From: a bacterium
GTDB taxonomy: Bacteria; Electryoneota; JAOADG01
Reading direction: 5' to 3'
Length of the DNA stretch: 64,000 nucleotides
Assembly: GCA_026417415.1 (NCBI GenBank)
Contig: JAOADG010000004.1
Location: 1-64,000, forward strand
In this document: in pieces, positions 31,077 through 40,013 of the stretch
Layout: each line of letters starts with the position of its first letter
How positions within the stretch are numbered: the stretch's first letter is position 1
Position numbers and translations under genes: made by a program
The notes under the pieces: model-generated
Databases searched by the model: none
What the model was told of the DNA's origin: nothing
Seen by the model: only the letters and a program-made list of their open reading frames with translations

Positions 31077-33170
31077 ATGTCAAAGAAAATTTTAGTTATC
31101 GGAAATGGTGGTCGTGAACATGCAATCTGTTGGTTTTTATCTCAATCACCACAGAAACCAGAGCTGTTGTGTGCTCCCGGTAATGGAGGAATCTCTAAAG
31201 TTGCCAAATGTTTTGCCGTAGAACCCGAAGATATTCAAGGACTAATTAAATTAGCCAAATCAGAAAAAGTAGATTTAGTGGTTGTAGGACCTGAAAAACC
31301 ACTTGCTATGGGATTAGTCAATGAATTCCAAAAAGCAAATATTGCAACGTTTGGACCAACTAAAGAAGCAGCAACAATTGAAAGTTCTAAACGTTATTCT
31401 AAAGAGCTGATGCTCAAACACAATATTCCTACTGCTCAAGCGGTAGTGGTACGATCATTTAATGAAGCTATTGATCAATTGAGTGAAAAATTCCCCATTG
31501 TGCTTAAAGCCGATGGGTTGGCTGCAGGAAAAGGAGTTTCAATTTGTAGAAATTTTGAAGAAGCAGAAGCGGTTTTAAGAGATTGGTTTACCGATAAAAA
31601 AGGAAAAGCAGAATACGAACAAATTTTAATCGAGCAGTACTTGGAAGGTGAAGAATTATCCTTGTTTGTGGTTACAGATGGATTATCCTATCAGGTATTG
31701 CCACCGGTTCAAGATCACAAACGACTGTTAGAAAATGATTTGGGCTTTAATACTGGTGGTATGGGTGCTGTGGCCCCTACACCCTTGTTGACTGATGAAC
31801 TGTTGGATGAAATTGTGGTCCAAATTATAGAGCCCACATTGAAAGCACTTCAAAGCGAAGGCAAGCCATTTCAAGGAATTCTATTTTTAGGTTTAATCAT
31901 CTCTAATGGTAAACCGTATGTCTTAGAGTACAACGCACGATTTGGCGATCCTGAAGCCCAAGCATTGTTGCCGTTAATTCAAGTTGATCTGGTAGAGTTG
32001 TTTGATGCTTGTACACAACAAAAATTATCGGAACTGCAAAAAAAGTATCATTGGCAACCTCATCGTTGGCAAACTTTGGCAAAAAAAGGTTATTCTTTAT
32101 GTGTAGTCCTTGCTAATCGGGGTTATCCGGGAAACTACGTCAAGGGAAGTGAAATTACACTTCCACCATTGGATTTAGATGTATTTTTATTCCATGCCAA
32201 TACGATCTGGGATGAAAAAAGCAAAAAATTAACTGCATCCGGGGGTAGAGTTTTAAACGTAGTAGGAATTGGCAATGAACTGTTAGAAACTCGTGATCGA
32301 GTGTATCGGACTGCAAAAGCCATCCAATTTAAGGGGAAGCAATATCGTCAAGATATTGGAAAAAAAGTTTTTTACCATATTGAAAGTGAAGAAAGTTTAA
32401 GGTTTGGTGCTACCTTAACCATTTTGGGAAGTAGTTCTGGCAATCCATCACCGAATCGGAATACTTCTTCTTACTGGTTAGATGTTGATGGTGAAGGTTA
32501 CCTTTTGGATTGTGGTGAAGGGACTTCGCGTTCCATTTTACAAAATAACATTGACGCATTAAAATTACGTGCGATTTTCATTACTCACACCCATCCAGAT
32601 CACTGTGCTGGTTTACCGATGTTGTTGCAAATGCTGCATCTTTCCGAACGGCACGATAATCTGCCCATCTACTTACCATCGGATAAAATTCCTGTGATAG
32701 CATTGATGTTACAGCATATGTATCTTATACCGGGTAGATTGAGTTTTCAATATCTATTCAAACCGTTAGGGGATGAACCCTACGAAGATGAAAGAATACA
32801 AGTGCTTCCGTTTAGAACCAACCATCTTGAAAAATATCGTGAGTATGCTGAACCGCTTGGGATTGTTTGTAAAAGTTATGGTCTTCAAGTTCGTATCAGT
32901 GATAGAATGTTGTTGTATCCATCAGATATTCCTTCGCTTTTAGATGTCCCTAATGTACTGGATGAGATAGATCTGTTGTTGATTGAGTCCACACACATCC
33001 ATCCGAATCAAGTGGCAAAAATTGCACGCGAACATAAAATTCCGCGTGTCATTTTAACCCATGTAGGAACCAATCGTGAAGAACAAGTTCCAGAATGGAG
33101 AGCATTAGGAATTACTCATCAGATACCATGGTTTGAAGTGGCCTATGATGGGATGGAAGTAACTTTCTAA
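31077..33170 (+). CDS. purD: Phosphoribosylamine-glycine ligase (PurD) fused to C-terminal RNase Z-like metallo-beta-lactamase domain
   Basis: Residues ~1-430 are PurD (GNGGREHAICW, KADGLAAGKGVSI, YNARFGDPEAQALL); residues ~440-697 are MBL (FITHTHPDHCAGLPMLLQML, TNH, YPSD, ILTHVG). Single uninterrupted ORF; ATG at 31077 preferred. Confidence 0.94.
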   Translation: MSKKILVIGNGGREHAICWFLSQSPQKPELLCAPGNGGISKVAKCFAVEPEDIQGLIKLAKSEKVDLVVVGPEKPLAMGLVNEFQKANIATFGPTKEAATIESSKRYSKELMLKHNIPTAQAVVVRSFNEAIDQLSEKFPIVLKADGLAAGKGVSICRNFEEAEAVLRDWFTDKKGKAEYEQILIEQYLEGEELSLFVVTDGLSYQVLPPVQDHKRLLENDLGFNTGGMGAVAPTPLLTDELLDEIVVQIIEPTLKALQSEGKPFQGILFLGLIISNGKPYVLEYNARFGDPEAQALLPLIQVDLVELFDACTQQKLSELQKKYHWQPHRWQTLAKKGYSLCVVLANRGYPGNYVKGSEITLPPLDLDVFLFHANTIWDEKSKKLTASGGRVLNVVGIGNELLETRDRVYRTAKAIQFKGKQYRQDIGKKVFYHIESEESLRFGATLTILGSSSGNPSPNRNTSSYWLDVDGEGYLLDCGEGTSRSILQNNIDALKLRAIFITHTHPDHCAGLPMLLQMLHLSERHDNLPIYLPSDKIPVIALMLQHMYLIPGRLSFQYLFKPLGDEPYEDERIQVLPFRTNHLEKYREYAEPLGIVCKSYGLQVRISDRMLLYPSDIPSLLDVPNVLDEIDLLLIESTHIHPNQVAKIAREHKIPRVILTHVGTNREEQVPEWRALGITHQIPWFEVAYDGMEVTF

Positions 33171-33179
33171 AATGAAATA

Positions 33180-34361
33180 TTGATGAAGATGAACGAACCA
33201 ATAGATCCACAAAGTCAATTTGAAACTGTTGAACTGATTGGTACTTCGCCAGCAATTCAAAATGTAAAAAAACTCATTGAGCATGTGGCACCAATTGATG
33301 TTCCGATTCTTATTCAAGGTGAATCGGGTACAGGAAAAGAAGTGGTAGCCCGCTTGTTGCATAAGTATTCCAATAGAAATAAAAAACCTTTTGTACCGGT
33401 CAATTGCGCTGCAATACCGGAAGGGCTTTTTGAATCAGAGATGTTTGGAAGCGAAAAAGGTGCTTACACAGGTTCAGAAAAAACAAGAATCGGTTTAATT
33501 GAACAAGCCAATCAGGGGACGTTATTGTTGGATGAAATTGGTGAGATGCCTTTACAAATGCAAGTCAAATTACTGCGTGTATTAGAGACGAAGTTATTGA
33601 CACGAGTGGGAGGGAACGAATTGAAAAAAGTGGATTTCCGATTGGTATCTTCTACCAACCGTGATTTACAAATTGCAGTATCTGAAGGTAGGTTTCGTTC
33701 CGACCTGTTTTATAGAATTCGTGCCGTTCAGATCGATTTACCACCTTTAAGAAAAAGAGCAGAAGATATTCCTTTACTGATTGAGTATTTTTCAAATCAA
33801 TTTGCATTCCGTAATCACATCTCAGTTCCACAATGGACACGAGAAGCACTCAATTGGTTATCTGAAATGAGATGGGAAGGAAATGTTAGAGAATTGAGAT
33901 GGTTTGTTGAAGGGTTTTTATCCCTTGATCGTGATCCGTCGCCAATCACTCGAGAAAGAGTGCAACCGTATTATATGCAGCTTATTCCTGCTTCAAAAAA
34001 TTTACCGGTTTTAGTACAAAGACAGAATAGTGAAATCGTTTACCAACCATTGGTGAATGAACGATTTAGTTCAGAGAATATCCCCCATTTAATTAAACAA
34101 TTGACACGCGAAATCAATGAATTAAAAGGGATGATCGCTTCAGTATTGGTTCGTTTTGATCAATGGCTATCAGAAGTCAAACCTATTGAAGTCGGAACGA
34201 CTGAACCGCATTATCCCGTGGATCAAACGATCAAGGGACAAGAAAAACAAGCAATCCAAGCAGCACTCCAAAACACCAATGGCAATCGTCGTGAAGCAGC
34301 GAAACGTTTAGGAATTAGTGAACGAACCTTGTACCGAAAATTGAAAGAATATGGATTGTAG
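33180..34361 (+). CDS. Sigma54-dependent activator (AAA+ plus Fis-type HTH), no recognisable N-terminal sensor domain
   Basis: GESGTGKEVVARLLH Walker A, GAYTGSEKT loop, GTLLLDEIGEMP Walker B, Fis HTH NRREAAKRLGISERTLYRKLKEYGL. Confidence 0.94.
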   Translation: MMKMNEPIDPQSQFETVELIGTSPAIQNVKKLIEHVAPIDVPILIQGESGTGKEVVARLLHKYSNRNKKPFVPVNCAAIPEGLFESEMFGSEKGAYTGSEKTRIGLIEQANQGTLLLDEIGEMPLQMQVKLLRVLETKLLTRVGGNELKKVDFRLVSSTNRDLQIAVSEGRFRSDLFYRIRAVQIDLPPLRKRAEDIPLLIEYFSNQFAFRNHISVPQWTREALNWLSEMRWEGNVRELRWFVEGFLSLDRDPSPITRERVQPYYMQLIPASKNLPVLVQRQNSEIVYQPLVNERFSSENIPHLIKQLTREINELKGMIASVLVRFDQWLSEVKPIEVGTTEPHYPVDQTIKGQEKQAIQAALQNTNGNRREAAKRLGISERTLYRKLKEYGL

Positions 34362-34860
34362 ATTTCGTACCTTCATCAAGATCTTATATTTATTTCTTAT
34401 CATCGTTCAAGTCGGTTGCTTCCGATATAGTTTTACAGGGAGTATGCCACCGCACTTAAAAACAGTGGCAGTGATTACTTTAGAAGATCGAACAGCAGAA
34501 TTAGGACTACGTGAAAAGCTGACCGATGCAATTGTTGAAGCATATAGAAATGACAATACTTTACGAATTACAGATCCTACCTCAGCCGATGCAATTTTAA
34601 GCGGAGAAGTTTCTTCACTTTTAGAAGCACCCTATTCATTTACTGCAGCGGAAACTGTAACAGAAACAAGAGTAACCATTTCCATTCGTATCAAGTTGGA
34701 AGATAAAATCAAAAACAAAGTATTGTATGAAGGAGTTTTATCGGCATTTGGTGGATATGGTTCAGCCAGTTCCACCAATTCCAATCGTGATGCTGCAATT
34801 GATGAAGCCATAAAAAAATTGGCAAGTGAAGTGGTTACAAAAACTTTATCAGGTTGGTAA
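34351..34860 (+). CDS. LptE-family LPS assembly lipoprotein
   Basis: Lipobox VGCFRYSFTGSMPPHLKTVAVITLEDRTAELGLREKLTDAIVEAYRNDNTLRIT. Confidence 0.85.
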   Translation: MDCRFRTFIKILYLFLIIVQVGCFRYSFTGSMPPHLKTVAVITLEDRTAELGLREKLTDAIVEAYRNDNTLRITDPTSADAILSGEVSSLLEAPYSFTAAETVTETRVTISIRIKLEDKIKNKVLYEGVLSAFGGYGSASSTNSNRDAAIDEAIKKLASEVVTKTLSGW

Positions 34861-36047
34861 TGAAATTTGATAATCAGTTAATCATTCAAGATGATCCTCT
34901 ATCACTCAATCGAGCCCATATTGCTGCTATTGCTTCAAGGATGAGATATGGTGGTATTGGAATCATACCCATGGAAACCGTGTATGTATTGATTGCTTTG
35001 AGTGCAGATCACGAAGCGCGTGAAAGATTACGCAAGTTAAGAAATGATCCCAGAATCAATCAAAACATCCGTCCTTTAACCACTGTTGTAGGTTCCATCA
35101 ATCATTTTCTCCAATTGGTAACGGCATTACCCGCTTCTGCGGTGAAACTGTTTGGTTATCTTTTTCCCGGTCCAATTACGGTAATCATTCCTAAAGGAGA
35201 ATCGACTCCGCAGGAGTATTGTAATGCTCAAGGAAAACTACTGATTAGAATTCCACAACATCCGTTAACATTGTCATTAGCAAAAGAATTACAGCAACCC
35301 ATTTCCATCGTACGTGCTTCTGTGTATCCGAAAGATGGACCGCAACAAATTCAACAGGTACCTGAGGAATGGAGAAACGAAATTGATTTTATTTGGGATG
35401 GTGGAAAAACACCAATGGGTAAACATTCTACTGTGATTGAGTGGAAACAGGATCATCTTCTTTTAAGAAGAGAAGGAGCATATCCAACCGAAGAACTGCA
35501 AAGATTATGCAACAATATGGGGTATCCATTAACCTTTGGTGAAGAAGAGGATCTAACTCCATTGAAAGTTCTTTTTGTTTGTACAGGAAATATCTGTCGT
35601 TCACCAATGGCTGAGTATTTGCTACAAGAAAAAGTGAATCAACAAGCCATAGGAAAAATGATTGTTGAATCAGCGGGGACCAATCCGCATCCAGTCGGTT
35701 CTTATGCTTCACCTGCAGCTGTTGCAGTTATGAAAGAGATTGGTCTTGATCTATCTAAACACCGTTCGCAACCCATCACACCTTCTTTACTAAGACAAGC
35801 CGATGTCATTTTGACGATGGATGATACACATTTAGATGTGGTAAAGAATCTTTTACCATCAGACACTACAAAAGTTGTTGAAGTACTAACCAGATGGAAA
35901 AAGGAAAATCAAGAAGATATGGGTGGTATTCCAGATCCCTGGGGACTTGATATAAGTGTATATAGAAACTTACGGGATTTAATCCGTAAAGAAATTGATC
36001 GAATTTTTCCTGAACTTGTAAAATTGGCTGAACCAAAACGCTCTTAG
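34860..36047 (+). CDS. Sua5/YrdC-like domain fused to low-molecular-weight protein phosphatase
   Basis: N-terminal YrdC-like fold signals (PMETVYVL, PGPITVIIPKG, RIPQHPLT, STVIEW, LLRREGAYP); C-terminal LFVCTGNICRSPMAEYLL and GIPDPWG. ATG at 34860. Confidence 0.87.
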   Translation: MKFDNQLIIQDDPLSLNRAHIAAIASRMRYGGIGIIPMETVYVLIALSADHEARERLRKLRNDPRINQNIRPLTTVVGSINHFLQLVTALPASAVKLFGYLFPGPITVIIPKGESTPQEYCNAQGKLLIRIPQHPLTLSLAKELQQPISIVRASVYPKDGPQQIQQVPEEWRNEIDFIWDGGKTPMGKHSTVIEWKQDHLLLRREGAYPTEELQRLCNNMGYPLTFGEEEDLTPLKVLFVCTGNICRSPMAEYLLQEKVNQQAIGKMIVESAGTNPHPVGSYASPAAVAVMKEIGLDLSKHRSQPITPSLLRQADVILTMDDTHLDVVKNLLPSDTTKVVEVLTRWKKENQEDMGGIPDPWGLDISVYRNLRDLIRKEIDRIFPELVKLAEPKRS

Positions 36048-36054
36048 CAGTTCT

Positions 36055-37110
36055 ATGAGTGATAGACCCTCCAACATCTTATTTTGCAGACAAGACCGTT
36101 TGGGTGATTTAATTTTATCTTTTCCTTTAGCAGCAGCAGTAAAGCATAAGTATCCAGATTGGAAAGTGGGTTTTATGGTCTCGGAAGCAAATGCTGAAAT
36201 TGCTTCAATGTGTGATCAAATTGATGAAGTTTGGCCTGCTAACCTTGGCACGAAATTAGACAAGGAAAAGTTAAAACAATGGGATACTGTAGTGGTGCTC
36301 TACCCAGAAGCATCATTAGCGAGACAGCTCTTTTTTGCAAACATTAAAAAACGCGTTGGAACTTCAAGAAGAAGTTACAGTTTTTTTTTCAATGTCCGCA
36401 TCAATGTGCCTAGAAGCGGAAGTCATCGCCACGAAACGGATTTAAATTTTGATTTACTTTCTGCACTTTTCCCAGTAGATAAAAAACAACGTCCAACTTT
36501 TACCATTCCAAAAGAATCGACACAGCAGATAACAGACCTATTGATTCAGCTTGGAATACCACCCGATCAAAAATTGGCAATTCTCCATCCCGGATCAGGT
36601 GGTTCAAGTAGAGATTGGCCTGTAGAACAGTTTGCTAAATTAGCGAACGTATTACAAAATCGTGCAGATACTACAGTGCTGGTTACAGGTACTGAGGATG
36701 AAGTGAAACTTGCTAAAGAAGTCATGGGAAAAAATTCTAAAAAGATTTTTTCACTTGCAGGACAAACAACACTTTCCGCCTTAACAGCATTGTTAGCCAT
36801 ATCAGGGTTGTGTGTTGCTAATTCTACAGGACCACTTCATTTAGCCAATGCGTTAAAAACACCGTCAGTAGGTTTATTTCCACCATTAAAAGATTGTGAT
36901 CCAAGTCGGTGGGGAGTTTTAGATTACCCAGAACGATCATTGACACCATTTTTTCCTGATGATCAGTGTCCATTCTGTGAAAATTTTGAGTGTAGAACGG
37001 GCGAATGTATGTCACTAATTGCAGTAGAACGTGTTTTAGAGGTTGCTGAGCCGCTACTGGAAACACAAAACTCTTGGTCGGAAAAAACAAAATTGTTATG
37101 CGTTGGTTGA
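36055..37110 (+). CDS. Glycosyltransferase family 9 (heptosyltransferase-like)
   Basis: ILFCRQDRLGDLILSFPLAAAVK, LHPGSGGSSRDWPVEQFAKLA, NSTGPLHLANAL. Confidence 0.93.
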   Translation: MSDRPSNILFCRQDRLGDLILSFPLAAAVKHKYPDWKVGFMVSEANAEIASMCDQIDEVWPANLGTKLDKEKLKQWDTVVVLYPEASLARQLFFANIKKRVGTSRRSYSFFFNVRINVPRSGSHRHETDLNFDLLSALFPVDKKQRPTFTIPKESTQQITDLLIQLGIPPDQKLAILHPGSGGSSRDWPVEQFAKLANVLQNRADTTVLVTGTEDEVKLAKEVMGKNSKKIFSLAGQTTLSALTALLAISGLCVANSTGPLHLANALKTPSVGLFPPLKDCDPSRWGVLDYPERSLTPFFPDDQCPFCENFECRTGECMSLIAVERVLEVAEPLLETQNSWSEKTKLLCVG

Positions 37111-38108
37111 TAATTCAAACAGCATTTTTAGGCGATGTAATTCTTACTTTACCGTTGATTGCAAAGATAAACCAAATTGATTCACAATCTGAAATTTTGT
37201 TCATTACAAGACCAGAGGCAGTGAATGTGATTGAAACTGCAAAAGGGATCGTTTCCGTGGTCTCGTATGATAAACGGGGTGCTGCAAAAGGTTGGAAAGG
37301 ATGGAAGGATATTCAAGAAATTATTCATTCTTTTCAAGCAGAAATCACTGTGGTTCCCCATCGTTCCTTAAGAAGCGTTGCGTTAGCAGTTGCATCAAAA
37401 GCAAAATATCGGATAGGTTACAATCGTGCTGCTTTATTTCCCGGGCTGACCCATCGTATTCGTTATCGTTATGATGCGCATGAAACTGCAAGGTTGTTGG
37501 ATTTACTGTATCCTTTCACAAAAGAATGGGGTAAACCAACACAACCCAATATACAACTTACCGCAAACGATGAGGAGGTGGCAAAATTCCATTTAAATCA
37601 ATTGCCACAACCCATCATTGCTATTGCTCCTGGTGCAGTTTGGAATACGAAAAAGTACCCTATAGAACAATATGAACAAATTGCTAAGCAACTATCAGAA
37701 AAAAAATACTCCATAGTGACGATAGGTGGACTTGCGGATCAAAGTGAATGTGAACGAGTTGCGAAGGCAGGTAAGGGAAGTTCTTTGGGTGGATTATTAA
37801 CACCCAGAGAATCTGCAGCAGTGATTAAACAGTGTAAAATCCTTGTGACAAACGATTCAGCACCTCTTCATTTAGCACAAAGTGTTGGAACCCCAACCTT
37901 AGCCATTTTTGGAGCAACCGTTCCTTCATTCGGTTTTGCTCCAATTGGTGAAAAGGACATGATTGCAGAAGTTCATCACTTAGATTGTAGACCCTGTGCG
38001 ATTCACGGTGGAAAAAAGTGCCCCAAGAAACACTTCCGATGCATGAAAGAGATTTCTCCACAATCCATTGTGGAACTGATTGAGCAAATGACTGCGAACA
38101 ATCTGTAG
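37098..38108 (+). CDS. Glycosyltransferase family 9 (LPS heptosyltransferase II-like)
   Basis: MRWLIIQTAFLGDVILTLPLIAKI, IAPGAVWNTKKYPIEQYEQIAKQL, NDSAPLHLAQSVGTPTLAIFG. ATG at 37098 preferred. Confidence 0.92.
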   Translation: MRWLIIQTAFLGDVILTLPLIAKINQIDSQSEILFITRPEAVNVIETAKGIVSVVSYDKRGAAKGWKGWKDIQEIIHSFQAEITVVPHRSLRSVALAVASKAKYRIGYNRAALFPGLTHRIRYRYDAHETARLLDLLYPFTKEWGKPTQPNIQLTANDEEVAKFHLNQLPQPIIAIAPGAVWNTKKYPIEQYEQIAKQLSEKKYSIVTIGGLADQSECERVAKAGKGSSLGGLLTPRESAAVIKQCKILVTNDSAPLHLAQSVGTPTLAIFGATVPSFGFAPIGEKDMIAEVHHLDCRPCAIHGGKKCPKKHFRCMKEISPQSIVELIEQMTANNL

Positions 38109-38112
38109 TACG

Positions 38113-39204
38113 ATGAAATCTGATTTACAATGTTTGTTCATTTGGTCACTACAAAACGAAAACGAAATTGAATACTGGATTTCCTTAGGGCGATATGTAT
38201 CTTCCGCTGGAATTTATCCGATTTACTTCTTACCGTCTAATGCTTCTAGGCAAACATCATTGCTAAGAGAATTAGGTTTTCGTGTGCTGCAATATCAAAA
38301 AACCATAGATCAATACGATCAATATCAATCGCAACATTGGTCTTACCGAAATCTTTATGCTGTTTTTATGGATTCGACTCATCTACTAAAAGCTGTCCAA
38401 AAACAATTTGCTTGGCTTCTACCTTCCCAATTGGTGGTAGTGATTACATTGCAAAGATCCTTTCATTTTCGACTATATCCCTTTTCGCGAAAAATTGCTG
38501 CTCTTCCAGAGCATATCAAACGCGAAAATGAGATTTGGATACCCATTCAAGCCAAGCAAAAATTTATTTCTTTGGAGATGGCCGTAGAAGAGAAAAAAAA
38601 GTTTGCACTAAATCTTGATGGAAAAGTAGTAAAAGTTCATTTGGGTGATCCTTACCAATCCACCAATCTATCAAAACCAACTGCAATCCGAAACAGGTTA
38701 CATTTTGTCATTTTACTTTTAGAAGAATATCTCAAACAGATTGAGTCCCATTCCAAGAATACGGTAGTGCTTTTGTATAAACCCAAAACAAGTAATGAGA
38801 TGGTCTATGAAATAATTTCTACTCATTTATACCGCTATCTAAACAAGTGTTTTAGGATAGACGATTTTTCAGATACGAGTAGCGAATCTTTCGTGGATGC
38901 AGTATGGTTTTTAGGAACCGATAAACAAAATTTATACTTTTCATGGGTGACCTATGCATCTTTAGGTATCCCTATTTTAGCCACCAACGAAGAGAGCAAT
39001 ACCTTGTGGGTAGGTGCTGGTTTTGGTGAAGAAAGCAACCCGATTCACCTTTCATTGCGTTGGATGGAAAAGACCAATGAACTACTAAACAGACTGAATT
39101 GGGAGGAACGAAGAAAGCGAGTACAACAATATTGGCAAAGATATAGCAATGAGCAGCATGGAAAACGAATTGTAGAATGGATACAAAATCAACCCAAACA
39201 CTAA
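38113..39204 (+). CDS. Uncharacterised protein in LPS cluster, possibly a divergent glycosyltransferase
   Basis: 363 aa intact ORF between glycosyltransferase genes; C-terminal WVTYASLGIPILATNEESNTLW...RKRVQQYWQRYSNEQHGKRIVEWI resembles the end of GT-B enzymes. Confidence 0.55.
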   Translation: MKSDLQCLFIWSLQNENEIEYWISLGRYVSSAGIYPIYFLPSNASRQTSLLRELGFRVLQYQKTIDQYDQYQSQHWSYRNLYAVFMDSTHLLKAVQKQFAWLLPSQLVVVITLQRSFHFRLYPFSRKIAALPEHIKRENEIWIPIQAKQKFISLEMAVEEKKKFALNLDGKVVKVHLGDPYQSTNLSKPTAIRNRLHFVILLLEEYLKQIESHSKNTVVLLYKPKTSNEMVYEIISTHLYRYLNKCFRIDDFSDTSSESFVDAVWFLGTDKQNLYFSWVTYASLGIPILATNEESNTLWVGAGFGEESNPIHLSLRWMEKTNELLNRLNWEERRKRVQQYWQRYSNEQHGKRIVEWIQNQPKH

Positions 39205-40013
39205 ATCCTACATTATCGGTTGCGATGTTAGCGCATAACGAATCTGAAGTAATTGAGAAGACGCTGCAATCAGTTCAATTTGCAAACGAGATTGTTTTGG
39301 TAGATGCTGAATCGACGGACAATACTGCGGAAATTGCACAAGCATATGGAGCAAAAATCATTACCAGACCCAATCTCAATAACTTAAATATCAATAAAAA
39401 TATTGCCATTGATGCTTGTACCTCTGACTGGGTGTTGTATTTGGATGCAGACGAACGAATTTCCAAGGAGAGTCAAATAGAAATTTTAGCAGCAATACAA
39501 ACGACTGAGTATAACGCTTATTTTTTACCGAGGTTAAATCGTATCCTTGGCAAACCATTGCGATTTGGAGGAGTATATCCTGATTGGCAATTGCGTTTAA
39601 TCAAGCGAGGACAATTTCGTTTTCCAGAAATTCACATACACGAAAGAATGGTAGGAACAGGAAAAATAGGAAAACTCAAACATCCAATTCATCACGAAAC
39701 CTATCCTCATGTTGATTTACTTATCCGAAAACTAAAATTCAATGCACAGTTTGAAGCAGAGCATGCTTGGAAAAACGGTGTACGTCCTTCTTTTGCATTA
39801 GCATGGCAATGGTTATTTTGGAAACCATTCAGTAGAGCGATTGAACGATATATCTTCAAACTCGGTTTTCTAAATGGATTTGCAGGTATCGCCTCTGTAA
39901 CTTTTGATGCGATGAATTTTATTGTCCGATATTTGTATCTAATGGAATGGCATCGTTCTCAACCTCAGAATCGGTCAGTGAAAAAGGACTCTTACAAAAG
40001 GAATCAACCTTGA
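39177..40013 (+). CDS. Glycosyltransferase family 2 (WaaE/KdtX-like)
   Basis: LSVAMLAHNESEVIEKTLQSVQFANEIVLVDAESTDNTAEIAQAYGAKIITRP; WVLYLDADERIS. Confidence 0.92.
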   Translation: MDTKSTQTLNPTLSVAMLAHNESEVIEKTLQSVQFANEIVLVDAESTDNTAEIAQAYGAKIITRPNLNNLNINKNIAIDACTSDWVLYLDADERISKESQIEILAAIQTTEYNAYFLPRLNRILGKPLRFGGVYPDWQLRLIKRGQFRFPEIHIHERMVGTGKIGKLKHPIHHETYPHVDLLIRKLKFNAQFEAEHAWKNGVRPSFALAWQWLFWKPFSRAIERYIFKLGFLNGFAGIASVTFDAMNFIVRYLYLMEWHRSQPQNRSVKKDSYKRNQP

